Positions 11,058-19,065 of a stretch of 64,000 nucleotides of DNA are shown here, one piece after another. The DNA lies in contig NZ_CP132359.1 in the NCBI RefSeq assembly GCF_030758975.1, positions 1,318,811-1,382,810 on the forward strand, read 5' to 3'. Position numbers and translations under genes: made by a program. Origin of the DNA: Bosea beijingensis (GTDB taxonomy: Bacteria; Pseudomonadota; Alphaproteobacteria; Rhizobiales; Beijerinckiaceae). Every line of letters begins with the position of its first letter. Position 1 is the stretch's first letter. The notes beneath the pieces were generated by a model. It worked only from the letters and a program-made list of their open reading frames with translations, was not told the DNA's origin and did not search any database.

Positions 11058-11377
11058 AACGCGGCGACCTCGTCACCGTCGCGATCTCGGGGGATTTCGG
11101 CAAGCCGCGCCCTGCCCTGATCGTTCAGGCCGATCCGTTCGAGCTGACAGCGACTGTGACGCTGCTGCTCATCTCCAGCGATCTCGTCGATGCGCCGCTG
11201 ATCCGGCTGACAGTCGAGCCCGATGCCACGAACGGCCTGCGCCTTGTCTCCCAGATCATGGTCGACAAGGCGATGACCGTGCGCCGGGATCGGATTGGCT
11301 CGGTCGTCGGCCGCCTCGATCCCGAGATGATGATCACGGTGAACCGGTCGCTGGCGCTGTTCCTCGGCCTCGGCTGA
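11054..11377 (+). CDS. PemK/MazF-family toxin endoribonuclease
   Basis: A 107-residue protein of the MazF/PemK fold, sequence-specific mRNA interferases. The N-terminal MKRGDLVTVAISGDFGKPRP segment contains the conserved Arg-Gly-Asp and Gly-Lys-Pro-Arg-Pro motif. SQIMVDKAMTVRRDRIG carries the typical loop with the conserved Asp and Lys/Arg. Length is as expected. The ATGA overlap with the antitoxin gene indicates translational coupling and the usual antitoxin-toxin order. Cleavage specificity cannot be predicted from the sequence. Confidence 0.88.
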   Translation: MKRGDLVTVAISGDFGKPRPALIVQADPFELTATVTLLLISSDLVDAPLIRLTVEPDATNGLRLVSQIMVDKAMTVRRDRIGSVVGRLDPEMMITVNRSLALFLGLG

Positions 11378-11402
11378 GGTAGGCGCGGCGACCGCACTAC
11401 CC

Positions 11403-12686
11403 TCAGACCGCCTCGAAGGCCTGAGCCAGATCCGAGATCAGGTCCTCGATATTCTCGATGCCGACCGAAATGCGGATCAGGGCATCGGTCAGGCCGATTT
11501 CCTCGCGCAGTTCACGAGCGACGCCGGAATGGGTCATCGCGGCCGGGTGCGAGACCAGCGTCTCGGTGCCGCCGAGGCTGACCGCGAGCTTCATGATCTG
11601 GAGGTTGTCGAGCACGGCGAAGGCCTCCTTCTCGCCGCCCTTGACGTCGAAGGCGAAGGTCGAGCCGGCCGCCGTGCATTGGCGGTCGAACACGGCCTTG
11701 CGCGGGTCGCCGTCCTTGAGATTGCCGAGATAGTGGACCCTGGCGACCTTGGGGTGGCTTTCCAGATACTCCGCCACCAGCTTGGCATTCTCGTTGGCGC
11801 GGCTCATGCGGATGTCGAGCGTCTCCAGCGAGCGCATCAGCATCCAGCAGGAATTCGGATCGGCCTGCGTGCCCAGCGAGCCGCGCCAGGCCTTCACCTG
11901 ACGGACGAGCGCCTCCGAGCCGCTGATCGAACCGCCGACGAGATCGGAATGGCCGCCGACATATTTGGTCAGCGAGAGCAGCGAGAGGTCGGCGCCCTGC
12001 TTCAGCGGCTTCTGGTATTTCGGGCCGAGCATGGTGTTGTCGACGACGACGGGCGGGCGGTGGCCCTGCGACTTCTCCAGCTCGTCGGCGATCATCTTGC
12101 AGGCGGCGAGATCGACGAGTCCGTTGGTCGGGTTGGCCGGCGTCTCGACCAGGATCATCGCGACGCGGCCCTTGGCGGCGGCGGCCCGCGCGACGTCACG
12201 CATCTGCGCGATGTCGAGCCCGTCGGTGAAGCCGAAGGGGGTGACGCCGAAGGCGCCCATCTGGTTCTTCAGCAGGGTCTCGGTGCCACCATAGAGCGGG
12301 CGCGAATGCAGGATCGTGTCGCCCGGGCGCAGGAAGGCGAAGCAGGTCGTCGCGATCGCGGCCATGCCCGAGGCGAAGACGGCGCATTTCTCAGCCTCGT
12401 CCCAGATCGCCAGGCGATCCTCGAGGATCTCCATGTTGGGATGGTTGAAGCGCGAATAGACCAGGCCGGGCTTCTCGCCGGGCTTGGGCTGGCGCCGGCC
12501 CGAGGTGAAGTCGAAGAAGTCCTTGCCCTGCTGGGCGTTCTCGAAAACGAAGGTCGAGGTCAGGAAGACCGGCGGCTTGAGCGAGCCCTCCGACATGGCC
12601 GGCGAATAGCCGAAGCCCATCATCAGCGTCTCGGGATGGAGCTTGCGGTTGGCGATCCGGTCCTTGTGGTAGTTGTCTGCGTTCAT
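11403..12686 (-). CDS. Cystathionine gamma-synthase/methionine gamma-lyase family PLP enzyme
   Basis: A 427-residue Cys/Met-metabolism PLP enzyme. The PLP lysine is in SLLSLTKYVGGHSDLVGG; FASGMAAIATT, YGGTET and SLGGTETLVSHPA are further family motifs. The ATG at 12686 has GGGAGAC about 6 nt upstream, so it is chosen over an upstream in-frame start. It could be a cystathionine synthase/lyase, O-acetylhomoserine sulfhydrylase or methionine gamma-lyase; sequence motifs visible here do not separate these. It is divergent from an Lrp/AsnC regulator, which probably controls it in response to an amino acid. Confidence 0.9.
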   Translation of the reverse strand: MNADNYHKDRIANRKLHPETLMMGFGYSPAMSEGSLKPPVFLTSTFVFENAQQGKDFFDFTSGRRQPKPGEKPGLVYSRFNHPNMEILEDRLAIWDEAEKCAVFASGMAAIATTCFAFLRPGDTILHSRPLYGGTETLLKNQMGAFGVTPFGFTDGLDIAQMRDVARAAAAKGRVAMILVETPANPTNGLVDLAACKMIADELEKSQGHRPPVVVDNTMLGPKYQKPLKQGADLSLLSLTKYVGGHSDLVGGSISGSEALVRQVKAWRGSLGTQADPNSCWMLMRSLETLDIRMSRANENAKLVAEYLESHPKVARVHYLGNLKDGDPRKAVFDRQCTAAGSTFAFDVKGGEKEAFAVLDNLQIMKLAVSLGGTETLVSHPAAMTHSGVARELREEIGLTDALIRISVGIENIEDLISDLAQAFEAV

Positions 12687-12791
12687 GGCCGTCTCCCTTG
12701 CGATCCTGCGACGCAGGCCGGTTTCTGCCACCAGATTATTCCCATCACGGCGCCATTGCTTGGCCGATCAGCATCATCCTACTATGGCTTT

Positions 12792-12805
12792 AGCAGCTTT
12801 CTGCT
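12792..12805. promoter_or_regulatory. Candidate Lrp/AsnC operator
   Basis: An AGCAG-N4-CTGCT inverted repeat in the 145-bp divergent intergenic region between the PLP enzyme and the regulator, 27 nt before the regulator start. Position and dyad symmetry suit autoregulation; the match to a defined consensus is only loose. Confidence 0.35.
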
Positions 12806-12831
12806 CAATTTCATTCCAGGTGGAGCATATC

Positions 12832-13290
12832 GTGCTCGACAGCATCGACCGCCGGATTCTCGCCGTACTGCGCGAGGACGGGCGCATCACCAACCAGGAC
12901 CTGTCGCAGCGCGTCGGGCTGTCGCCGACGCCCTGCCTCAGGCGCCTGAAGCGGCTGGAGGAGACCGGCGTCATCCAGGGCTATACGGCCGTCGTCGACC
13001 CCAAGGCCTATGGCCTGCCCTTCAGCGTCTTCGTCTCGGTGCGGCTGACCCAGCAGAACCAGGAGCAGATCGCCGAGTTCGAGAAGGCCGTCGAAAGCTG
13101 GAGCGAGGTCGCCGAGTGCTATCTGATGACGGGCTCGCAGGACTACCTGCTGCGCGTCGTCACCGACGGCATCGAGGGTTATGAGCGCTTCCTGAAGCAG
13201 AAGGCGACGCGATTGAAATGCATCCAGTCGGTCGAATCCAATTTCGCGCTGGCGACGATCAAGAAGCGCTCCGGCCTGCCACCGGTCTGA
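12832..13290 (+). CDS. Lrp/AsnC family transcriptional regulator
   Basis: A 152-residue regulator: an N-terminal winged helix-turn-helix (LREDGRITNQDLSQRVGLSP, then TPCLRRLKRLEETGVIQGY) and a C-terminal RAM domain for effector binding and oligomerisation (about residues 65-150, including YLMTGSQDYLLRVV). The GTG at 12832 is the likely start because AGGTGGAG lies 6 nt upstream and the length then matches the family; the open frame extends further upstream. It is divergent from the Cys/Met PLP enzyme, so local control by a sulfur or branched amino acid is the simplest reading. Confidence 0.92.
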   Translation: MLDSIDRRILAVLREDGRITNQDLSQRVGLSPTPCLRRLKRLEETGVIQGYTAVVDPKAYGLPFSVFVSVRLTQQNQEQIAEFEKAVESWSEVAECYLMTGSQDYLLRVVTDGIEGYERFLKQKATRLKCIQSVESNFALATIKKRSGLPPV

Positions 13291-13296
13291 AGGCCG

Positions 13297-14181
13297 TCAG
13301 CGGGTGCCGAACAGCTCGGCCGCCGCTGCCTTGGCCATGCCGCTCTGCTGATGCGCCACGCCGGGCACGACGATTTCGCGCCAGCGCAGCGTTACGCCGA
13401 GACGGCGCGCTTCCTCCATGGCCGCGGTCATGAAGTGCTCTCCGCGGGCGAAGCGGGTCGGCCCCTGCTCCTCGGCACCGCGGGACTTGTTGAGCTGGTG
13501 GTGGTTGGGATCGGTGTCCTGATCGCCGAGCATGACCAGCATCGGCTTGGCGAGGGCACGCGCCAGTGTGGCATCGGCAGCAGGCGTGCCCTTGAGCGAA
13601 TACGGATAGGCGCGTTCACCGGTCAGAGCCGGCAGCGTGTAGTAGCCGGCATTCGCCACGGCCGCCGTCGCGATGCGCGCCTCCGGCATGAGCATGATCA
13701 TGCGATGCACGAACTGGGCGCCCGCCGAATGCCCGAAGATCGTATAGCTGTCGCCGGCAACACGGCCACTGGCGCGAGCGGCGTCGAACAGCCTCTCGAT
13801 CAGGCCAAAGGTCCACTTCGCCTTGTCAGGCTCGCCGCGCACGTCGCCCTGCTGGAAACGGCGGCTGGAAAACTGCTCCTTGTCGAAGCGTGGCGCCAGA
13901 ACCAGGAAACCGGCCTGGTCGGCAGCCGCCTTCCAGGCATCGCGCGCGCCCTTGGCGTTGCGGCCCATTCCGTGGATCGCGATCAATAGCGGGCAGGGCT
14001 TGCCAGCGCAGGCGGGTGGCGCATAGCTCGAAACCGCGACGGTAGCGGGCAACGGGTCGGCATAACTGCCCTCGGACGAGCCGCTCCCGGCGAAAAGCGC
14101 CGGCGTTTCGGCAGAGGCGGCGGACAGGCCGAGGCCCAGCGCCCATGCGACGACCACCGCTCCCCTGCCAAGCCGCTTCAT
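13297..14181 (-). CDS. Secreted alpha/beta hydrolase, feruloyl-esterase/PHB-depolymerase-like
   Basis: 294 residues with a Sec signal peptide (RGAVVVAWALGLGLSAASA, cleaved near residue 24). The oxyanion region CPLLIAIHGMGRNAKG and the nucleophile elbow IFGHSAGAQF (Ser near residue 148) identify an alpha/beta hydrolase; an Asp follows in LVMLGDQDTDPNHH and a His in PGVAHQQ completes a plausible triad. It resembles LpqC-type poly(3-hydroxybutyrate) depolymerases and feruloyl esterases; substrate is unknown. GGAG lies upstream of the ATG. It follows a DUF900 hydrolase by 12 nt, probably in one transcript. Confidence 0.82.
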   Translation of the reverse strand: MKRLGRGAVVVAWALGLGLSAASAETPALFAGSGSSEGSYADPLPATVAVSSYAPPACAGKPCPLLIAIHGMGRNAKGARDAWKAAADQAGFLVLAPRFDKEQFSSRRFQQGDVRGEPDKAKWTFGLIERLFDAARASGRVAGDSYTIFGHSAGAQFVHRMIMLMPEARIATAAVANAGYYTLPALTGERAYPYSLKGTPAADATLARALAKPMLVMLGDQDTDPNHHQLNKSRGAEEQGPTRFARGEHFMTAAMEEARRLGVTLRWREIVVPGVAHQQSGMAKAAAAELFGTR

Positions 14182-14193
14182 TCGCCTTGTCTC

Positions 14194-15198
14194 CTAGCCG
14201 CCGCGGTCCATGGCCCGGCGCACGACCTGCGTGACCTCGCTGTTGGAGAGGAAGAGATCGTGACGCAGCATGCTCCAGCCCCGGCCGGAGGTATCGGCGA
14301 CCCTGACGCCCAAAGCCTCCAGCCGCGAGCGATCCGCCGCGCCGGCACGCGCGACGCCGCCGGCGATGCGCGCGGAGACGGCCAGCGCCCGGTCACCGGG
14401 ATCGATGATCACGGTCATACGCTGGGCGAGCGGGCCGAGCTTCTTCACCGTCTGCTCGAAAGCATCGATGTCGATATCGGGCGAGGCCAGCACGACCGAG
14501 CCGATCCGAGCGTAGATCTCCTGGGCATCGCGCAATTCGCGCAGGCCTTCCAGCGTCAGGAAGGTGCCCATGGAATGAGCGACGATATGGATGCGGCCGA
14601 CGGTCGGATTGGCGACGAGCGCCTGCAGCGACTGGACGAAGCCATCGCGCGACCAGAGCGCGCTTTCCCGGTCATAGGCATAATCGAACAGCTTGCCGCC
14701 GGAGGGCCAGGTGAACAGGGCGGTGCGGCCCTGGAATTCCAGCGAATGCGAGAGCTGGCCGGCGCTGCGCGCGGCGGTCTCGAAGGTCTCGTTGAAGCCG
14801 TGGATATAGAGCAGCACATCGCGCCCGTTCACGGCCTCCGAGAAGGCGCGTGCCGCGTCCCCCGAGGTCTCGCGCGAGATCCCGAGAACGGCCCAGTCGC
14901 CGCTCACCGCCGAGGAGACGCGGCCCGAGATGCCGCGCCCGGGCGGTGACAGCCTGGCCTCGGCGAAAGTCAGCGGGCCGCGATCAGTATTGAAATAGGG
15001 CACGGCGTTGCCGGTCGACCGGCGCGTCGTCATCACGAGCAGGCGCGGGTCCTTGCCGAGCGCAGAGGTATCGGCCCGCTCGGGCTCGGAGAAGGGCGAC
15101 ACGCTGGCCTCGCTCTGCGCGCAGGCGGCGAGCCCGAGCGGCAGAAACGCGGCGAGGGCCAGCGAACGGCAAGAAAAGGCGCGCCTTGTAACGGGCAT
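14194..15198 (-). CDS. DUF900 alpha/beta hydrolase lipoprotein, copy 1
   Basis: 334 residues. The signal sequence ends in a lipobox (PLGLAAC), so it is a predicted lipoprotein. The catalytic domain has the DUF900 pattern: VLLYIHGFNETFETAA (oxyanion), FTWPSGGKLFDYAYDRESA, and the nucleophile elbow IHIVAHSMGTFLTLEGLREL. It shares this pattern with the next gene upstream (15333-16484), so the two are tandem paralogues. Physiological substrate is unknown for the family. It probably forms an operon with the hydrolase at 13297. Confidence 0.85.
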   Translation of the reverse strand: MPVTRRAFSCRSLALAAFLPLGLAACAQSEASVSPFSEPERADTSALGKDPRLLVMTTRRSTGNAVPYFNTDRGPLTFAEARLSPPGRGISGRVSSAVSGDWAVLGISRETSGDAARAFSEAVNGRDVLLYIHGFNETFETAARSAGQLSHSLEFQGRTALFTWPSGGKLFDYAYDRESALWSRDGFVQSLQALVANPTVGRIHIVAHSMGTFLTLEGLRELRDAQEIYARIGSVVLASPDIDIDAFEQTVKKLGPLAQRMTVIIDPGDRALAVSARIAGGVARAGAADRSRLEALGVRVADTSGRGWSMLRHDLFLSNSEVTQVVRRAMDRGG

Positions 15199-15286
15199 GG
15201 AGACAGGTATCCGGTCAGATTATGAGGGGCCGAGCTGGCAGCCGGACCTCTAAAGGCAGGTCAAGGCGGCCAGAATGGGGCGAACG

Positions 15287-15310
15287 GCCCGCTTCCGATC
15301 CGAAGCGGGC
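15287..15310 (-). terminator. Hairpin between the two DUF900 genes
   Basis: A perfect 9-bp stem, GCCCGCTTC (15287-15295) with GAAGCGGGC (15302-15310) and a 6-nt loop, lies 23 nt beyond the stop of the upstream DUF900 gene on the minus strand. No T-run follows. It may separate the two paralogues into different transcripts. Confidence 0.4.
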
Positions 15311-15332
15311 GCAGCGTTGCGCCGGGGTGACA

Positions 15333-16484
15333 TCACTGCGCGGCGCCGGAAATGATCTGGATCGGCGCGGTGACGACGAGCCCGACGGTCGAGCCGACCG
15401 TGCCCACGACGCCGCCGGCGACATCGCCAAGCCGGTCGCCGAATTGCGGCCCGGCGAATCCAATGCCCTTGTCCTGCTGCAGCCTCTGGCCGATGAGCTG
15501 CACGACCTTCGGCGACGACGCGAATTTCGCGTGGTTGAGGCTGTCGCCGGAGGAGACCTCGGACAGGTCGATCAGCCGCACGCCGAGCTTCTCCAGCTCC
15601 GCGATCGTCTCGGTATCCTTGCTCGACACCGCGCCCAATCGCGTCTTGTCACCGGCGAAGCGCCGGGAGAAATCGAGCGCCCTGTCGTCGGCCGAAACGA
15701 AGACGGTTATCGGCCGGCGGATCGCGCGCATCTGCGTCCTGAACACGTCGAGATCGACATCGGGCGCCGCCAGCATGACGTCGCGCAGCTTGCCGCCGAA
15801 GGCGCCGTCGCCGCGGATCGCGGCCTGACGCAGCGTCTCCAGCGTCAGGAGCGTACCCATGGAATGGGCGAGGATGTCCATGCGCGACGGGCCGAGGTCG
15901 CGGGCGATGGCGCGCAGGTTCAATTCGAGGAAGTCGCGGGAATAGAAGGCGCTCTCGCGATCATAGGGATAGGCCAGCAACTGTCCGCGCGACGGCCAGG
16001 TGAACAGCACCGGCACGCCCTTGAAGCCGGAATCATAGACGATCTGGGCGAAGCGATAGGCTGCGTCTGCAAAGTTGGTGTTGTAGCCGTGGACGAAGAC
16101 CAGGACGTCGCGCTGGGAGGCTGGCCGCCGCTGCAACTCCTTGCGCACGTCGGAGACGATCGGCGCAAGGTCAAGCTTCTGTAGATTGGTCGCGGTGAAA
16201 TGCTTCGCCGGGTCACCCGGCCCTGAATCGGGCAGCTCCAGATTGCCGGACTTGTGGGTAAGCGGCACGGTGATGTCGAGGCGGGCGAAGGAGAGCTTGG
16301 GCCCGCGCTCGCCGCTGAAATAGACCGGCTGCGCCGAGGCCTCGCGCGTCGTCGCGACGTAAATCTGAACGGTCCCTGCGACCTCCGCCTTCGGGGCCTG
16401 GCTCAGTTCCAACACGCGCGGCGTGCCACAGGCCGCGAGCGCCAGCGGCAGAAAAAGGGCCAGCAGGAAAACACGAAGCCGCAT
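15333..16484 (-). CDS. DUF900 alpha/beta hydrolase lipoprotein, copy 2
   Basis: About 383 residues from the ATG at 16484 (further in-frame starts exist at 16496-16505). The signal peptide RLRVFLLALFLPLALAAC ends in a lipobox. The body repeats the DUF900 motifs of its neighbour: VLVFVHGYNTNFADAAYRFA, FTWPSRGQLLAYPYDRESA, and ILAHSMGTLLTLETL with the nucleophile Ser. It has an extra C-terminal Gly/Val-rich tail (GGVVGTVGSTVGLVV) absent from copy 1. It is divergent from meaB. Function unknown; a cell-envelope lipase or esterase is plausible. Confidence 0.85.
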   Translation of the reverse strand: MRLRVFLLALFLPLALAACGTPRVLELSQAPKAEVAGTVQIYVATTREASAQPVYFSGERGPKLSFARLDITVPLTHKSGNLELPDSGPGDPAKHFTATNLQKLDLAPIVSDVRKELQRRPASQRDVLVFVHGYNTNFADAAYRFAQIVYDSGFKGVPVLFTWPSRGQLLAYPYDRESAFYSRDFLELNLRAIARDLGPSRMDILAHSMGTLLTLETLRQAAIRGDGAFGGKLRDVMLAAPDVDLDVFRTQMRAIRRPITVFVSADDRALDFSRRFAGDKTRLGAVSSKDTETIAELEKLGVRLIDLSEVSSGDSLNHAKFASSPKVVQLIGQRLQQDKGIGFAGPQFGDRLGDVAGGVVGTVGSTVGLVVTAPIQIISGAAQ

Positions 16485-16615
16485 CGCCACGCACATCATC
16501 GCCAAGTCGTCTCACCGCAACGGCGAATTCACAAGATGCGCACATGACACAGTGATGAAGCAAGTGAGCGCCGCGATGCCTTGTCGCCTGCGCCGTCGAC
16601 TTGCTAACTGGCGGC

Positions 16616-17602
16616 ATGGTCGACAGCAGCTCTCCAGCCGATCCGCTCGGCGATGCAATCCTCGCCGGCGAACGTGCGGCTTTGGCGCGCGCAATCACGC
16701 TGGCGGAATCGCGGCGCTCCGACCATCGCGAGCAGGCGCAGGCGCTGATCCAGCGATTGCTTCCCCATACCGGACGCGCCATCCGGGTCGGCATCACCGG
16801 TGTTCCCGGCGTCGGCAAGTCGACCACAATCGATGCGCTGGGCACCTATCTGACGGGGAAAGGCCACAAGGTCGCGGTGCTCGCGGTCGATCCCTCCTCG
16901 ACCCGGACCGGCGGCTCGATCCTCGGCGACAAGACGCGGATGGCCCGGCTCGCGGTCGATCCATACGCCTATATCCGCCCCTCCCCCTCCTCGGGCACGC
17001 TCGGCGGCGTCGCGGCCAAGACGCGCGAGACCATGCTGCTCTGCGAGGCCGCCGGCTTCGACGTGATCCTGGTCGAGACGGTCGGCGTCGGCCAGTCGGA
17101 GACCGCCGTCGCCGACCTCACCGATTTCTTCCTGGTGCTGATGCTGCCCAATGCCGGCGACGAATTGCAGGGCATCAAGAAGGGCATCATCGAGCTCGCC
17201 GACATGATCGCGGTCAACAAGGCCGATGGCGACGGCGCGACGCCGGCCCGCGCGGCGGCGGCCCAGTACAAGGCCGCGCTGCACATCCTGGCCCCGGCTT
17301 CGTCGCTGTGGAGCACGCCTGTCGTGACGATCTCGGGGCTGACCGGGCTCGGCCTCGATGCCCTCTGGGCCAAGGTCGAAGAGCATCGCGCCCGCTTCGA
17401 GGCCAAGGGCTTGATCGCCGAGAAGCGCCGCAAGCAGGACGTGAAATGGATGTGGGCGATGGTGCAGGATCGCTTGCAGGCGAAGCTGCGGCACGACCCT
17501 ACCCTCAAGGCCCGCACGCCTGAGCTGGAAGCGGCGGTCGCGGCCGGCCGCCTGTCCCCGACATCGGCCGCCGACGAGATCGCGCGGGCTCTCGGGTTGT
17601 AG
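16616..17602 (+). CDS. meaB: Methylmalonyl-CoA mutase-associated GTPase MeaB
   Basis: A 328-residue G3E-class GTPase that protects and reloads the B12 cofactor of methylmalonyl-CoA mutase. Walker A GVPGVGKST is at residues 62-70; AVDPSSTRTGGSILGDKTRM, ETVGVGQSE and NKADGDG are the remaining switch and base-recognition motifs. The ATG at 16616 is chosen; a TTG at 16601 is the alternative. It functions with the mutase subunits encoded 11-16 kb upstream in this window, although it is not in their operon. It stands alone, divergent from the DUF900 gene. Confidence 0.94.
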   Translation: MVDSSSPADPLGDAILAGERAALARAITLAESRRSDHREQAQALIQRLLPHTGRAIRVGITGVPGVGKSTTIDALGTYLTGKGHKVAVLAVDPSSTRTGGSILGDKTRMARLAVDPYAYIRPSPSSGTLGGVAAKTRETMLLCEAAGFDVILVETVGVGQSETAVADLTDFFLVLMLPNAGDELQGIKKGIIELADMIAVNKADGDGATPARAAAAQYKAALHILAPASSLWSTPVVTISGLTGLGLDALWAKVEEHRARFEAKGLIAEKRRKQDVKWMWAMVQDRLQAKLRHDPTLKARTPELEAAVAAGRLSPTSAADEIARALGL

Positions 17603-17687
17603 GCCCCGCACCGGGAGCGTCGGTTTCAGATCGGCACAGATGAAGCTGGCACGCGGCTTGATCCCCGCCGGCGGAGCAGGAGCTTCC

Positions 17688-19058
17688 ATGGCGCTTTCCC
17701 GACGCAACGTGCTGGCAATGGGCCTTTTCGGCACGACCGCGGCCGCTCTGCCCGCCCATGCCCAATCGCGCGGCGCGGGGGCCGGCCCGCTCGGCCATCT
17801 CGGGCTCGATGCCGGCCAGCTCGGCCTGCGCCCCGGGGCAGCCGAAGATCAGTCGCGGCAGCTCCTGGCAGCCCTGAAGCAGGCATCCGCGCGTGGCGCC
17901 CCGCTGCTGCTCCCGCCCGGCCGCTACCGGATCGGCGGCGTCGCCCTGCCCGAGAATGCACGGATCGTCGGCGTACCCGGCGAAACGCATCTCGTCACCG
18001 CCAACGGCCAGCCCGTGCTGATCGCCCGCAATACCGGCCGGGCGGAGCTTTCCGGCCTGAGCTTCGACGGGCTCGACATTCCCGCCACCCAGCGCGGCGG
18101 CCTGCTGGCGGCCGAGAATGTCGGTGAACTCGTCGTCTCCGACTGCGCCTTTGCCAAGGCTGGCTCAGTGGGACTGACGCTCGACCGCTGCGGCGGGCGG
18201 GTCACAGCGAGCCGCTTCCGCAACATGCGGGATGCCGCCTTGTTCGCGATCGATTCGAAAGGCCTCGCGGTCGAGCAGAACCGGATCGAGGATTGCGGCA
18301 ATAACGGCATCCAGATCTGGCGCAACCAGCCGGGCGACGACGGCTCGATCGTGCGCGGCAACCATGTCATGCGCATCCGCACCGATGCCGGTGGCAGCGG
18401 CCAGAACGGCAACGGCATCAGCGTCTTCCGCGCCGGCGGCGTCATCATCGAGGGCAATCAGATCCGCGACTGCGCGCTGACCTTCATCCGCAACAATTCA
18501 GGCGCGGGCGTCCAGATGCTCGGCAATCAGGGGCGCCGCTGCGGCGAGGTCGCGATCTACAGCGAATTCGCCTTCGAGGGCGCGATCATCGCCAACAACC
18601 ATATCGAGGATTGCGTCTCGGGCGTCTCGATCACCAATCTCGACCAGGGCGGGCGCATGGCGGTCTGCGCCAACAACCTCATCCGCCGGACGACGCGCAA
18701 GGCCGTGCCCTACAGCAAGGAACCGGTCGGCGGCTACGCCATCCATGTCGAGGCGGAAGCCGCGGTGACCGGCAACGTCATCGAGGAGGCCAGCGATATC
18801 GGCATCGCGCTCGGCTGGTCCTGGGCCATGCGCAATCTCGCCGCCACCGGCAACGTCATCCGCAAGACCGGGATCGGCATCTCGGTCTCGCTGGTGCCGA
18901 AGGAGCGCAATGCGCTGATCGCCAACAACGTCATCTCAGAGGCCCGCGACGGCGCCGTAATCGGCACCGAATACGGCAAGCCCGTCACCGGCGACCTGAC
19001 GAAGGCCTCCGATGCGAGGGCCTCGGGGGTCGTGGTCGCGAACAACGCCGTGCGTTGA
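17688..19058 (+). CDS. Tat-exported right-handed beta-helix protein (TIGR03808 family)
   Basis: A 456-residue protein starting at the ATG at 17688, with AGGAG about 7 nt upstream. The N-terminus has a twin-arginine signal (SRRNVLAMGLFGTTAAALPA, cleavage near AHAQ). The rest is built of short imperfect repeats with Asn/Gly/Ile at regular intervals (NRIEDCGNNGIQIW, NQIRDCALTFIRNN, NVIRKTGIGISVS), typical of parallel beta-helix pectate-lyase-like folds. It matches the family called Tat-translocated repetitive protein, TIGR03808, found in Hyphomicrobiales. Substrate or ligand is unknown, but carbohydrate binding is the usual guess. Confidence 0.87.
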   Translation: MALSRRNVLAMGLFGTTAAALPAHAQSRGAGAGPLGHLGLDAGQLGLRPGAAEDQSRQLLAALKQASARGAPLLLPPGRYRIGGVALPENARIVGVPGETHLVTANGQPVLIARNTGRAELSGLSFDGLDIPATQRGGLLAAENVGELVVSDCAFAKAGSVGLTLDRCGGRVTASRFRNMRDAALFAIDSKGLAVEQNRIEDCGNNGIQIWRNQPGDDGSIVRGNHVMRIRTDAGGSGQNGNGISVFRAGGVIIEGNQIRDCALTFIRNNSGAGVQMLGNQGRRCGEVAIYSEFAFEGAIIANNHIEDCVSGVSITNLDQGGRMAVCANNLIRRTTRKAVPYSKEPVGGYAIHVEAEAAVTGNVIEEASDIGIALGWSWAMRNLAATGNVIRKTGIGISVSLVPKERNALIANNVISEARDGAVIGTEYGKPVTGDLTKASDARASGVVVANNAVR

Positions 19059-19065
19059 GCCCGGT

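Noticed and set aside
12687..12831. SAM-II or similar riboswitch upstream of the sulfur PLP enzyme
   Set aside because: The leader was read on the minus strand and the conserved SAM-II pseudoknot sequences were not found.
11529..13184. A 551-codon plus-strand open frame running through the PLP enzyme and into the Lrp gene
   Set aside because: It is antisense to one real gene and out of frame with the other.
17600..17687. Longer start of the Tat-exported protein at 17640
   Set aside because: It would place 16 extra residues before the twin-arginine signal and lacks a ribosome site; the ATG at 17688 has AGGAG upstream.
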